Translations under genes and position numbers: made by a program
Shown here: in pieces, positions 35,689 to 45,299 of the stretch
Layout of the letters: the number at the start of each line of letters is the position of its first letter
Position numbering within the stretch: the first letter of the stretch is position 1
Assembly (NCBI RefSeq): GCF_041346945.1
Contig: NZ_CP166850.1
Location: 4,944,501-5,008,500 of the forward strand
Reading direction: 5' to 3'
Length of the DNA stretch: 64,000 bases
Source of the DNA: Amycolatopsis sp. cg9
Lineage (GTDB): Bacteria > Actinomycetota > Actinomycetes > Mycobacteriales > Pseudonocardiaceae
The notes under the pieces: generated by a model
What the model was told of the DNA's origin: nothing
The model's database searches: none
Seen by the model: only the letters and a program-made list of their open reading frames with translations

Positions 35689-35843
35689 AGCGCTCCCTGG
35701 CCCGCTGCGAGGCCGACGCCCGGCGGCTGCCGGACGTGCGCGTCCAGGTCGTGACGCCGACCGCGGACAGCTGGAACAAGGGCAAGCACCTCGCGGTCTG
35801 CTACTACCGCTTCGCCATGGAGAAGACCGCGCCCGCGCGGTGA
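35664..35843 (+). pseudogene. Broken membrane/septum-formation-type gene, 3' part
   Basis: About 59 codons (MPDILDVYQRSLARCEADAR to the stop) that continue the gene cut at 32911. The third Cys (HLAVCYYRF) and the TADSWNKGKH pattern fit the C-terminal domain of the 5' part. It is stranded behind the transposon and has no promoter of its own. Confidence 0.72.
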
Positions 35844-35844
35844 A

Positions 35845-38800
35845 TCAGCTCTCCGCCGGCTTCGTCCACGCCACCTGCACCAGCCCCGTCCCGTGCCGCC
35901 GCGACACCAGCGTGCCCCGGCCCGGTGGCTGCGGTGACGGCTTCACGTCCGCCAGCAACGCGCCCTCGTCCTTCGTCCCCGACATGATCAGACCCGGCGA
36001 ACCCAGCTCCCGCAGCCGCTGCAGGACCGGCTCGAACAGCGCGCGCCCGGCGCCACCGGAACCGCGCACGATGATCACGTGCAGGCCGATGTCGCGGGCC
36101 TGGGGCAGGAACTCCAGCAGCGGCTGCAACGGGTTCCGCCCCACCGTCGCCACCAGCTCGTAGTCGTCCACCAGCACGAACAGCTCCGGGCCGCGCCACC
36201 ACGAGCGGTTGCGCAGCTGCTCCGGTGTCACCGACGGGCCCGGCAACCGGTTCCGCATCGCCGTCGCGCACTCGCCGATCAGGTCGGTCAGCTTGCCTTC
36301 CGCGCCCGCGTAGCCCAGCAGGTGCGGCTCGGACACCGCGCCCAGCAGGCCGCGGCGGTAGTCCGCGACGATGATCGCCGCTTCCTCCGGGGTGTAGGCC
36401 GACGTGATGCCCTGCGCGATCGCCCGCAGCAGCGAACTCTTGCCCGATTCGACGTCGCCGAACGCCACGAAGTGCGGGTCCGCCGCGAAGTCCAGGTACA
36501 CCGGGCGCAGCGTCGACTCCGCGATGCCCAGCGTGACCTGACGCGAAGGCGCCTTCGGCAACCCGTCCAACGGCACCTCGGGCGGCAGCAGCCGGACCTG
36601 CGGGGCGCGCGGGCCCTTCCACGCTTCCGAAATCCGCCGCGTCAGGTCGACGCCGCCCGCGCCGATCGTCTCCGGGCGCTGGTCCGAGTCGATGCGCGGC
36701 AGCGCCGCCAGGAAGTGGAGCTTCTCCGCCGTGATGCCGCGGCCCGGGCGGTCGGCCGGGACGTTGACCGCCACCTTGCGGTCGATCGACGAGTCCATCG
36801 GGTCGCCCAGGCGCAGCTCGAAGCGGGTGCCGATCGCGTCGCGCAGCTGCGCGCGGACGCCGATCCACTGGTTGAGCGAGACGATCACGTGGATGCCGAA
36901 GCCGAGGCCGCGGGCGGCCAGGCCGGTGATCTGCTCCTCCAGCTGCTCGTACTCCTGGCGGATCGTGGTCCAGTTGTCCACGAGCAGGAAGACGTCGCCG
37001 AACTCGCGGCCGTCGGTGCTCTCGGTGAACTCCGAACGCCGCTGCCGGAACGTCGTGATCGACTCGATCCCGTTGGCGGCGAAGAACTCCTCGCGCTGCT
37101 CCAGCAACGTCGTCAGCTCGGCGACCACGCGGCGGCAGCGCTGCGCGTCGCGGCGGGTCGCGTAGCCTGACACGTGCGGCAGCCCGGCGATCGGCGCCAG
37201 CGCGCCACCACCCATGTCCAGCACGAACAGCTGCACCTCGGCCGGGGTGTGGGTCAGCGCGAGCATGCCCGCGATGTCCTTCATCAGCGTCGACTTCCCG
37301 CTCTGCGGCGCGCCGACGATGAGCGCGTGCCCGCCCGCGCCGGAGAAGTCGGCCCAGTGCAGGTCGCGACGCTGCTCGAACGGCTTGTCCACCAGCGCGA
37401 CCGGGATCGTCAGCTTGCCGTTGCCGCCCCAGCCGAGCGGGCACAGGCCGCGTGCGGCGTCTTCGCCGAGCGGCGGCAGCAGCTGGTCCAGCGTCGGCGG
37501 CTCGGCCAGCGGCGGCAGCCAGATCTGGTGCGCGGCCGGGCCGCGGCCCTCCAGCCGGGACAGCATCGCGTGGATGATCGTCTCGCCGGTGCCGTCGGCC
37601 TTGGGGGCCTCCTCGATCTCGGTCGTCACCGGGATCTCCACCGGGGCCAGGGAAAACGGCAGCACGCCGAGCTCCTGGCCGTCTTCGCGCACGACCGTGC
37701 TGCGCGGCGGCAGTTCCCCGGAGACGTAGGCGGCCTTGAGCCGGATCAGCGTGTCGGTGTCGGCCTTCAGGTACGCCGACCCCGGCACCGGCGGCAGGTG
37801 GTAGGCGTCGGCGACACCCAGCACCGCGCGGCTTTCCGCGGCGGAGAACGTCCGCAGCCCGACCCGGTACGACAGGTGCGAGTCCAGCCCGCGCAGCCGG
37901 CCTTCCTCCAGCCGTTGCGACGCCAGCAGCAGGTGGATGCCCAGTGACCGCCCGAGCCGGCCGATCGCGACGAACAGGTCGATGAACTCCGGCCGGGCGG
38001 ACAGCAGCTCGCTGAACTCGTCGATGATCACCAGCAGCGACGGCAGCGGGTCCAGCGGGACGCCGTCCGCGCGCGCCTTCTCGTAGTCCCGCACCGACGC
38101 GTAGTTCCCGGCCGCGTGCAGCAGTTCCTGGCGCCGCAGCAGTTCGCCGTTCAGGGCGTCGGCCATGCGGTCGACGAGCGCGAGGTCGTCGGACAGGTTC
38201 GTGATGACCGCGCAGGTGTGCGGCAGGCCGGTCATCCCGGCGAAGGTCGCGCCGCCCTTGAAGTCGATCAGCGCCAGGTTCAGCGTCTCCGACGAGTGCA
38301 TCACCGCCAGCGCCGTCACCAGCGTTCGCAGCAGCTCGCTCTTGCCCGACCCGGTCGCGCCGATGACCAGGCCGTGCGGGCCCATCCCGCCTTCGGCCGA
38401 CTCCTTGAGGTCCAGCTCCACCGGGCGGCCGTCCGGGTTGACGCCCAGCGGGATCCGCAGCCGGTCGCGGGCCGCGCGCGGTGCCCACGTCACGGTGGTG
38501 TCGGTGTCGCGCGGGTCGCCGATGCCGAGCAGGCCGGACAGCCCGAACGTCGCCGACATCGGCTTCTCGCCGACGACGGCGGCCGGGGTGTGCAGCGGCG
38601 TCAGCATCCTCGCCAGCGCTTCGGCCGCGCCGCGGTCGAGGACGTCCGGGCGGCCGAGGAACCCGAGCCGCTGCTCGGTGGCGTCGCCGACGACCATGCC
38701 GAGCGACTCGGGCGCGGTGTGCAGGCTCAGCAGCCGCTCGGTCGAGTACGTCCGCGGGTGCTCCTGCCCGACCTCGAGCACGGTGACGCCGAGCCGGCCG

Positions 38801-39771
38801 TCCTCGCCGATCAGGCGGGGTTCGCCGTGCGCGTTGCCGCCGTCGACGACCACGACGAGGTGCGGGAGGTCGAGCTGGCTCGCCGCGCGGCGGCTGAACG
38901 CCGGGCGCTCGCCGAGGTCCGCGCCGAGCAGCTCGGCCAGCCCCGCCGCCGAGTCCGCGGCCAGGCGCCGGGAGCCGACGGCGTCGGTCGCGCCCGCCGC
39001 GGTCGCGTGCGGCAGCCACTTCGCCCATTCCCAGTCGTGCTGCCGGTCCGGGGACACGCAGATCGCGACCCGCAGGTCGCCGGGGGAGTGGAAGGTGACG
39101 AGCTGGCACAGCAGCGCCCGGGTCAGCCCGAGCACGTCCGGGCGCCGCCCGGCCACGGTCACCGCGGCGAACGACCGCAGCGACAACGCCACCGGCAGGC
39201 CGTCGACCGTCGAGTAGGTGCGGATGAAGTGCTTGAGGCTGGTGGAGGACACCGGGTCCAGGTCCTCCAGCGGCACCGTCTGCGGCGCCTTCAACGGCGT
39301 CGCCAGCCGCTGCGGCCCGGTGCCCGCGCGCACCTGCGCGAACTGGGAGTCGGCGGGCCGGCGGTCCCACAGCTTCCCGGATTCGACGTAGGCCCACAGG
39401 TCGGCCGGGTCGGGCTGGACGGCGACCATGGCCGCGCGCTGCCCGTCGGCGATGTCGCGGACCTGGGCGCGCAGCCCGGACAGGTACCGCTGGTAGTCGC
39501 GGCGCTCGTCGTTGATCTGCGCTTTCTTCGCCATCCCGCCGCGGCCGAGCGACATCACGACCATGCCGCCCATGGCGCAGATGAACAGCGCGCCGAAGAT
39601 GTAGGTCATCACCCCGCCGTCACGTCCGATGTAGACGAACGACATCGCGCCCATGCCGAGCATCATCGGCAGGAACATCATCAGCTGCATCATCCCGCCG
39701 GACGAGCTCTTCGGGAGCATCGGCGGCGACTGCAGCACGATCTCGGAAGGACGCTCGGGCGTGAGGCTCAT
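35845..39771 (-). CDS. eccC: T7SS FtsK/SpoIIIE-type ATPase EccC (fused EccCa/EccCb)
   Basis: 1,308 residues. Two membrane helices lie near residues 28-75. Three ATPase domains follow: P-loops GATGSGKS (471-478), GAPQSGKS (820-827) and GDVESGKS (1105-1112). The first has a full Walker B (VIIDEF, 581-586); the second has VDNW with Asn in place of the catalytic Glu, the usual pattern of a degenerate second domain. It drives export of WXG100 proteins through the membrane pore. ATG at 39769-39771 with GGAG upstream. It is transcribed away from the other T7SS genes, sharing a 142-base divergent promoter region with the gene at 39914. Confidence 0.94.
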   Translation of the reverse strand: MSLTPERPSEIVLQSPPMLPKSSSGGMMQLMMFLPMMLGMGAMSFVYIGRDGGVMTYIFGALFICAMGGMVVMSLGRGGMAKKAQINDERRDYQRYLSGLRAQVRDIADGQRAAMVAVQPDPADLWAYVESGKLWDRRPADSQFAQVRAGTGPQRLATPLKAPQTVPLEDLDPVSSTSLKHFIRTYSTVDGLPVALSLRSFAAVTVAGRRPDVLGLTRALLCQLVTFHSPGDLRVAICVSPDRQHDWEWAKWLPHATAAGATDAVGSRRLAADSAAGLAELLGADLGERPAFSRRAASQLDLPHLVVVVDGGNAHGEPRLIGEDGRLGVTVLEVGQEHPRTYSTERLLSLHTAPESLGMVVGDATEQRLGFLGRPDVLDRGAAEALARMLTPLHTPAAVVGEKPMSATFGLSGLLGIGDPRDTDTTVTWAPRAARDRLRIPLGVNPDGRPVELDLKESAEGGMGPHGLVIGATGSGKSELLRTLVTALAVMHSSETLNLALIDFKGGATFAGMTGLPHTCAVITNLSDDLALVDRMADALNGELLRRQELLHAAGNYASVRDYEKARADGVPLDPLPSLLVIIDEFSELLSARPEFIDLFVAIGRLGRSLGIHLLLASQRLEEGRLRGLDSHLSYRVGLRTFSAAESRAVLGVADAYHLPPVPGSAYLKADTDTLIRLKAAYVSGELPPRSTVVREDGQELGVLPFSLAPVEIPVTTEIEEAPKADGTGETIIHAMLSRLEGRGPAAHQIWLPPLAEPPTLDQLLPPLGEDAARGLCPLGWGGNGKLTIPVALVDKPFEQRRDLHWADFSGAGGHALIVGAPQSGKSTLMKDIAGMLALTHTPAEVQLFVLDMGGGALAPIAGLPHVSGYATRRDAQRCRRVVAELTTLLEQREEFFAANGIESITTFRQRRSEFTESTDGREFGDVFLLVDNWTTIRQEYEQLEEQITGLAARGLGFGIHVIVSLNQWIGVRAQLRDAIGTRFELRLGDPMDSSIDRKVAVNVPADRPGRGITAEKLHFLAALPRIDSDQRPETIGAGGVDLTRRISEAWKGPRAPQVRLLPPEVPLDGLPKAPSRQVTLGIAESTLRPVYLDFAADPHFVAFGDVESGKSSLLRAIAQGITSAYTPEEAAIIVADYRRGLLGAVSEPHLLGYAGAEGKLTDLIGECATAMRNRLPGPSVTPEQLRNRSWWRGPELFVLVDDYELVATVGRNPLQPLLEFLPQARDIGLHVIIVRGSGGAGRALFEPVLQRLRELGSPGLIMSGTKDEGALLADVKPSPQPPGRGTLVSRRHGTGLVQVAWTKPAES

Positions 39772-39913
39772 GCGGCAATGCTCCAGCGGTTCGAGGTGGC
39801 TCTGACCGGTATTTTGGCCACTTACCGCCACGCCGCGGTGGGTACTTTTGCCGTCCGCCCGCTTCCGGGGACGAACTTACGCTCAGCCGGACAAGCCATC
39901 CGGAAGGAGACCC

Positions 39914-40687
39914 ATGGCCGGCGAGTACCGGGCTGAGCCCGAGGCGATGCGCTCCGCCGTGGGCAACGTCGGGGGCATCCTCGCCCACGGCATCAACGCC
40001 GTGGCCGATCTGGAACGCCTGGTCGTGCAGCCGATGTCGTTCGCGACCTTCGGCAGCGCCGTCGCCGCCGCGAACGCCGCGCTGCACTCCAGCCAGATCA
40101 CCGCCGTCCGCACCCTCCTGCAGCTGCTGCAGCAGATCAACGGGCTGGTCAAGGCCAGCGCCGACGCCTACCAGGCGGCCGACCAGGACGCCGCCGCCGG
40201 CTACGGCGGTGGCCACGACGGGACCACCACGCCGTCGTCGTCGATCTGGGGGAACTCGCACGCCTCCGAGCTCGCCACCCTCGCCATCAACGACAGCGCG
40301 GGCGCCCACGGCGAGCCGTCGTCGGTCGGGAACGTGCTGCGCTACCTGGGGGACGCGCGGCTCGGCGGGCTCGGCGACCACCCGATCACCGACACCCGCT
40401 TCCACGGGGTCGCCGACTTCAACGACTGGCTCGCCGGCGACGCCGACAACCAGGCGCGGGTCGGGCTGATCGAGGTGTACGCGGGTACCGCGCGCACCTT
40501 CTCCGACGTTCCCGGCGGCGTGCACAGCGGGGACGTCGTGGTGGTCGAGCCGCTGCTGTTCTCCGACCGCCAGCCGGTCATCGGCGTCGCCGGCGACGGC
40601 GGCCGCCTGTACAACCACGGGCTCCTCGACGCCCGGATCAGCGGGCTGGCGAGGGTCAGCGTGTACCGGCCCGCCTCCGTCGTCTGA
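39914..40687 (+). CDS. ESX-associated protein with EspC-like N-terminus
   Basis: 257 residues. The N-terminal about 95 residues form a helical hairpin (EYRAEPEAMRSAVGNVGG) like the EspC/WXG100 group. The C-terminal about 140 residues form a separate globular domain of mixed strands (VGLIEVYAGTARTFSDV). ATG at 39914 follows a strong AAGGAGA. First of several rightward genes that lie between eccC and eccD; probably a secreted substrate or secretion cofactor. Function unknown. Confidence 0.7.
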   Translation: MAGEYRAEPEAMRSAVGNVGGILAHGINAVADLERLVVQPMSFATFGSAVAAANAALHSSQITAVRTLLQLLQQINGLVKASADAYQAADQDAAAGYGGGHDGTTTPSSSIWGNSHASELATLAINDSAGAHGEPSSVGNVLRYLGDARLGGLGDHPITDTRFHGVADFNDWLAGDADNQARVGLIEVYAGTARTFSDVPGGVHSGDVVVVEPLLFSDRQPVIGVAGDGGRLYNHGLLDARISGLARVSVYRPASVV

Positions 40688-40718
40688 TCCTCCGCACCCC
40701 GAGACTTTGTGAGGTCCG

Positions 40719-41774
40719 ATGCTGACTTTCCCGAACTCCAGCGCGATGGACGCGACCGCGTCGTCGGGCGGGCCGATCACCATCCTGCCGCAGATCGTCA
40801 CCGGCCAGCCGGAGCAGATCGCCAAGCACGTGCTCGACCTGGTCAAGAAGGCCGAGCAGTTCCTCAGCATGTACACCGAGCTGACCAAGGCCGCCGACCA
40901 GCTCGGCAAGATCTGGTCGGGTGCGGCGAGCGAGTCGGCGCTGAAGAAGATCTCCGACTCCCTCAAACAGCTCGAGACGATCATCAACGTCGTGCAGAAG
41001 GGTGCCGAGCTGCTCGGCGTCTCCGGCACGCTGGTCAAGACCGCGCAGGAGGCCTACCGCGCGGTGGTCTCCGCGGTGAACCCGACGGTCGCCTCGCTGA
41101 TGTCGAACTGGTGGACCTATGGCGCGGCGGTCGCTTTGTCGACCGCGACGAGCGCGTCGCTGCGGGCGTTCATCACCTCGATCGGCGCGCTGCTCAAGGC
41201 GCTCGGCGCGGTCGACCTCGCCCAGCAGGTCACCACGCTCGCGCAGGTCATCGGCGAGATCGAGAAGCTCTTCCACCACGACTCCGGCAGCTCCGGCGCG
41301 ACGACGCCGTCGATCGGGAACACCCCGGTCACGGCGCCCCAGGCCCCGGCGCCGGTGGCAAGCTCGGCCGGGCAGCAGGCGGTGGCGGGCGGGAGCGGCG
41401 GGGGGATCCCGCAGCAGCCTTCGTTCACCGACTACACCCCGCCCGCGCTCGCCACCGGCGGCGGTTCCAGTGGCGGCACGGCGGTGTCCGGCAACGGCAC
41501 GCCGCTGAACCCGGCGAACAGCTGGATCGCCGTGGACCCGGCGCAGCACGGCGCGACCGTGCCGACCCAGCCGGCCCCGGTCACCCAGCCCGCCCCGGTC
41601 ACCCAGCCGGCGCCGGTGCACAGCGCCGATGAGGTCGTCATCCACACCAACCTCACCACCGGTGAGTCCACTGTGGAGGCTCCGGGCGGCCAGGACTTCG
41701 ACCTCGACATCGACCTGGACTACAACGGCAAGCACTTCAGCCAGCACGTCGGCTACGACGCGGCCGGGAACTAG
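40719..41774 (+). CDS. WXG-domain T7SS substrate with Pro-rich tail
   Basis: 351 residues. A long helical N-terminus (to about residue 190) carries the turn GKIWSGAASESAL, a canonical W-x-G. The middle is Gly/Ser/Pro-rich with short repeats (three APVTQP-type copies near 290). The end is an acidic strand region (DFDLDIDLDYNGKHF). No signal peptide. Probably exported by the neighbouring T7SS; the C-terminal acidic domain is not recognised. Confidence 0.7.
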   Translation: MLTFPNSSAMDATASSGGPITILPQIVTGQPEQIAKHVLDLVKKAEQFLSMYTELTKAADQLGKIWSGAASESALKKISDSLKQLETIINVVQKGAELLGVSGTLVKTAQEAYRAVVSAVNPTVASLMSNWWTYGAAVALSTATSASLRAFITSIGALLKALGAVDLAQQVTTLAQVIGEIEKLFHHDSGSSGATTPSIGNTPVTAPQAPAPVASSAGQQAVAGGSGGGIPQQPSFTDYTPPALATGGGSSGGTAVSGNGTPLNPANSWIAVDPAQHGATVPTQPAPVTQPAPVTQPAPVHSADEVVIHTNLTTGESTVEAPGGQDFDLDIDLDYNGKHFSQHVGYDAAGN

Positions 41775-41777
41775 CCC

Positions 41778-43139
41778 ATGTGGTCCTCGGGGGTGGTCGA
41801 CGCGTCGGGGGTGGTCAGCTCCGTGCTGTCCGGGTACCGGCGCGTGCTCGTCGAGTGCCAGCGACGCGTCACCGGTGATCCCGGTGCGCTCAGTGCGGCG
41901 TCGCAGCGGGTCGCCACCCAGGCCACCACGGTTTCGGGCAAGGCGAAGGAAATCGACGAGTCCGCCAAGACCCTGCACGCGGACTGGGACGGTGACGCCT
42001 ACACCGCGTTCGCCACGGCCGCCGGGAAACTCGGCGAAGAGCTCACCGACGCGGCCACGAAGCTCGACGACCAGGCGAAACGACTCGCCACCGCGGCACA
42101 GCTGGTCCAGTCCGCGAAGGCCGCCGTCGACTCGATCATCGCCCAGTTCGACCAGTACGCCCAGCAGCTGACCGCCCAGGCCCGCGCGGTGAACTCCGGC
42201 TCGGTCGGCGCGTTCATCCAGGCCGCCCGGCAGCTCGGCGAACAGAGCGTGCAGGCCGCCCGCCAGGTCGTCGACGAGTTCTCCGACGCGCTCGCCGAGC
42301 TGTTCCCGCCCGAAGGCGTCGGACGGCTGGAGCACGAGCTGGGCAAGTGGGCGCGCGGCCCGCTGCACTGGCTCAACGGCGAACCGCTCGACGGCCGGAA
42401 GCGGCCGCGGACCGTGCCGTCGTGGTTCGGCAACTCCGGCTGGAAGAAGCTCACCTGGGACGGCCTCGAAGGCACCCGCGCGCCGAAGAAGGCGGACACG
42501 CCGTTCGGGCGGCCGGAAGCCGAGGGGCTCAAGGACAAGATCGGCCGCAACACCGAGATCACCTACTACAAGTTCCAGCACGAGCAGGACGGGTTTTCCC
42601 CCGAGTACGACGGGAAGATCACGTCGAAGGGCTGGGACGTCGGCGCGTCCGGGCACGCGGAACTCGCGGCCGTGCACGGCGAAGCCGAGCTCAAGAAGGA
42701 GTGGGGTGTCGCCGAAGCCCACGCCAAGGGCACGGTGTTCGCCGGCGGCGAGGCCGGCGCGTCCGGCACGATCGGCGCGCACGGCGTCGGCGCGCACGCG
42801 AACGCCTTCGTGGGCGGGAAGGTCGAGGGCGAGGTCGCCGCGGACGTCGCCGGCATCGGCGTCGGCGCGAACGGCACGCTGCAGTACGGCCTCGGCGCGC
42901 AGCTCGACGCCCAGGCCGTCTACGACGCCGGGCACCTCAAGGTGAACTTCAAGGCGGGCGCGGCGCTGGGCCTCGGCCTCGGCGTCGGCGCGAAGATCGA
43001 CATCGACCTGCCGAAGCTCGGCCACACCATCGGCGAGTACGGCGGCGCGGCCGTCGACGCGGTCGGCCACGCGGCCGGCGACGCCGCCGACGCCGTCGGA
43101 TCCGCTTGGGACGACGCCGTTTCGTACGTGGGGTTGTGA
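41778..43139 (+). CDS. WXG-type protein with Gly/Ala-rich repetitive C-terminal domain
   Basis: 453 residues. The helical N-terminus (to about residue 170) carries ADWDGDAYTAF, a W-x-G turn. A linker with SWFGNSGWKKLTWDG follows. Residues about 290-410 alternate small residues in a colicin-like or porin-like beta pattern (GHAELAAVHGEAELKKEWG, GAHGVGAHANAFVGGK, AADVAGIGVGANGTLQYG), and a helical tail ends the chain. Such tails occur in actinobacterial WXG polymorphic effectors and could be membrane-active. It starts 3 bases after the previous stop and ends in TGATG overlap with the next gene. Confidence 0.72.
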   Translation: MWSSGVVDASGVVSSVLSGYRRVLVECQRRVTGDPGALSAASQRVATQATTVSGKAKEIDESAKTLHADWDGDAYTAFATAAGKLGEELTDAATKLDDQAKRLATAAQLVQSAKAAVDSIIAQFDQYAQQLTAQARAVNSGSVGAFIQAARQLGEQSVQAARQVVDEFSDALAELFPPEGVGRLEHELGKWARGPLHWLNGEPLDGRKRPRTVPSWFGNSGWKKLTWDGLEGTRAPKKADTPFGRPEAEGLKDKIGRNTEITYYKFQHEQDGFSPEYDGKITSKGWDVGASGHAELAAVHGEAELKKEWGVAEAHAKGTVFAGGEAGASGTIGAHGVGAHANAFVGGKVEGEVAADVAGIGVGANGTLQYGLGAQLDAQAVYDAGHLKVNFKAGAALGLGLGVGAKIDIDLPKLGHTIGEYGGAAVDAVGHAAGDAADAVGSAWDDAVSYVGL

Positions 43140-43609
43140 TGACCCTTCCCCTCGACTTCGTCATCCCGGACGGCTGGACCGCCGTCGACCCGGGCGACTC
43201 CGGCGCGGTCTTCGTCGCCGTGCACCCGGTGCCGGGCGAGGAGTTCACGCCGAACATCACGGTCAGCGTGCAGCAGCGGCCGGACGACGCCTCGATCGAC
43301 GCCGTCGCCGCCGAAGCCGTCGAACGCCTCTCGCGGACGCTGGCCGGGCTCGAAGTGCTGAGCCGCCGCGACGTCGGCGACGCGGCCGCGCCCGGCGTCA
43401 TGCAGCTGCTGCGCCTGCGCACCGGCGAAGGCGACGAGCTGATCCAGACCCAGGTGCACCTGACGGTCCCCGGCGCGGTGCCGGCGGACCGGCTGGTGCT
43501 CGAGCTCGCCTGCACGGCCGCGCCCGCGACCGCGCGGCGGCTCTCACCCAGTTTCCAGCGGTTCGTGGGCAGCGTCCGCGTCCGCCAGCACGAAGGGAAA
43601 GCACAGTGA
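43139..43609 (+). CDS. LpqN/PsbP-like (Mog1-fold) T7SS-associated protein
   Basis: 156 residues, no signal peptide. It reads as a Mog1/PsbP-type alpha-beta fold (FVIPDGWTAVDPGDSG, NITVSVQQRP, SFQRFVGSVRV). Small proteins of this fold are common in actinobacterial ESX loci. ATG at 43139 overlaps the preceding stop by one base. The end overlaps the next start by 4 bases. Function unknown; a chaperone role is a guess. Confidence 0.68.
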   Translation: MTLPLDFVIPDGWTAVDPGDSGAVFVAVHPVPGEEFTPNITVSVQQRPDDASIDAVAAEAVERLSRTLAGLEVLSRRDVGDAAAPGVMQLLRLRTGEGDELIQTQVHLTVPGAVPADRLVLELACTAAPATARRLSPSFQRFVGSVRVRQHEGKAQ

Positions 43610-43926
43610 CCGATCCGTACGCGGTGCCGGACATGGACGAGCTGCTCGCGCAGGTGCGCAAGCAGACCGAAGAGGTCCAGCGGATCCAGCGCACGGTCGA
43701 GGCGATGGAGGTCAAGGCGCACTCGCGGCAGAACGAGGTCACCGTCACCCTCCGCGGCGACGGCCGGTTCACCTCGATCGACATCGACCCCCGCGCGATC
43801 CGCGAGTACGACGCCCGCAACCTCTCGGAGATCGTCCTCGAGGCGGTGAACGCCGGGCTGCAGAAGCTCGCCGAGGCGTCGAACGCCAAGTTCGCCCCGG
43901 TGATCTCGGCCGCGAAAGAGATCTGA
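43606..43926 (+). CDS. YbaB/EbfC-family protein (EspL-like)
   Basis: 106 residues. YbaB/EbfC-type fold: an N-terminal helix (DELLAQVRKQTEEVQRIQ), strands (EVTVTLRGDGRFTSIDID), then a C-terminal helix. Related proteins sit in mycobacterial ESX loci (EspL) and may bind DNA or act as chaperones. GTG at 43606 overlaps the previous gene. The stop shares one base with the eccD start, so translation is coupled. Confidence 0.78.
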   Translation: MTDPYAVPDMDELLAQVRKQTEEVQRIQRTVEAMEVKAHSRQNEVTVTLRGDGRFTSIDIDPRAIREYDARNLSEIVLEAVNAGLQKLAEASNAKFAPVISAAKEI

Positions 43927-45296
43927 TGACCGCTTCGATCACCGGGACGACGCGGCGGGTCACGGTGGTCACGCCGAGGGCCCGCGTGGACGTCGCCCTG
44001 CCGCAGCAGTCGACGTTCGCCGAGCTGGTGCCGCAGCTGGTCCGGCTGGCCGGCGCCGCCGGGCAGGCGTCGGCCGAACACCCCGGCTGGGTGCTCTCCC
44101 GGCTCGGCGGGGCGCCACTGGCCTTGGGCCTGAGCGTCGCGGCCGCCCAGATCCGGGACGGCGAAGTGCTCCACCTGACCCCGCGGGAACGCCCGCGGGG
44201 TCCGCTGCTGTTCGACGACGTCGTCGATTCGATCGCGAGCGTCGCCGACACCTCCGGCGGCTGGGGCCCGTCGGTGGCGCGCCGGTCCGGCCTGGTGGCC
44301 GCGGTGGTGCTGCTGCTGGCGGGCGGTCTCCTGGTGCAGTCGGCGGCGTCCGGCAGCGTCCTGGCGCCCATCGGCACCGGGCTGCTGGCCTTGGTGCTGC
44401 TGCTCGGCGGCGGCGCGCTCAGCCGCGCCTACGGCGACGCGGAGGCCGGGGCCGCGGGCGCGGTCGCGGGCGTCGGGGTCGCGTTGCTGGCCGGGATGTC
44501 CGTGCTGCCCCCGCACCCGCTGTTCTCGCTCTCGGCCGGCCCGCTGGCGGCCGGCTTCGCCGCGGTGACGGTGTTCGGCGTCCTGGCGGCGGTCTCGGTG
44601 GCCGACCGCCTCCCGTGGTTCGTGGCGATCACCGGAGCGGCCGGCGTCGGCGCGCTGACGACGGGCGTGGTGCTCCTGGCCGGCGTCTCACCCGCTTCGG
44701 CCGCCTCGGTGGCGGCGGTGCTCTGCACGGCGCTGGCGGCGGTGGCCCCGATGCTGTCCCTGCGCCTGGCACGCCTGCCGCTGCCCCGGGTCCCGGACGA
44801 CATGGCGGCGTTCCGCGCGGACGAACAGCCGTCGCTCGGCACGGAGATGATCGGCCGGACGTCCCGCGCCCAGGCCGTGCTGACGGGCCTGCTCGTCGCG
44901 CTCGGCCTGGTGGTGCTGGCGTCTTCTGTCGTGCTGTCTTCGCGCGGCCCGTGGGAAGCGGGCCTGGCCGGGGTGCTGGGCGTGGCGTGGATCCTGCGGT
45001 CGCGGTCGTACGCGGGCCGGGCGCAGCGGCTGGTGCTCGTCGGGTTCGGGATCCTGAGCCTGGTGTGCGCCGGCGTGTGGCTGGTGGCTTCCGGCAACCG
45101 CACGGTCGTTTTCGCGGCGGGGTGCGCGGTCGTCCTGGCTGCGGCGCTTTGCCTCGTGTACGCGACGCGGGTGGCGCGGGGGCTGCGTTCGCCTTACTGG
45201 TCGCGGCTGCTGGACGTTTCCGAGTTCCTGGTGCTGCTGTCGCTGGTCCCGTTCGTGGGCATGATCTCGGGGGTCTACGAGGCCGTCCGCGGCTGA
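43926..45296 (+). CDS. eccD: T7SS membrane pore protein EccD
   Basis: 456 residues. The N-terminal about 90 residues are a ubiquitin-like domain (RVDVALPQQSTFAELVPQL), then about 11 hydrophobic helices to the C-terminus (SRLLDVSEFLVLLSLVPF is the last but one). EccD forms the central membrane vestibule of the type VII pore together with EccB, EccC and EccE. It ends 3 bases from the convergent eccE. Confidence 0.9.
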   Translation: MTASITGTTRRVTVVTPRARVDVALPQQSTFAELVPQLVRLAGAAGQASAEHPGWVLSRLGGAPLALGLSVAAAQIRDGEVLHLTPRERPRGPLLFDDVVDSIASVADTSGGWGPSVARRSGLVAAVVLLLAGGLLVQSAASGSVLAPIGTGLLALVLLLGGGALSRAYGDAEAGAAGAVAGVGVALLAGMSVLPPHPLFSLSAGPLAAGFAAVTVFGVLAAVSVADRLPWFVAITGAAGVGALTTGVVLLAGVSPASAASVAAVLCTALAAVAPMLSLRLARLPLPRVPDDMAAFRADEQPSLGTEMIGRTSRAQAVLTGLLVALGLVVLASSVVLSSRGPWEAGLAGVLGVAWILRSRSYAGRAQRLVLVGFGILSLVCAGVWLVASGNRTVVFAAGCAVVLAAALCLVYATRVARGLRSPYWSRLLDVSEFLVLLSLVPFVGMISGVYEAVRG

Positions 45297-45299
45297 CTT

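Noticed and set aside
35804..39397. A 1,197-codon Ala/Arg-rich frame overlapping eccC on the same strand
   Set aside because: It is out of frame with the ATPase motifs and has no recognisable domain.
41560..41625. Short direct repeats (APVTQP codons) as a possible CRISPR or satellite
   Set aside because: They are in frame within a Pro-rich linker of a secreted protein and have no spacer structure.
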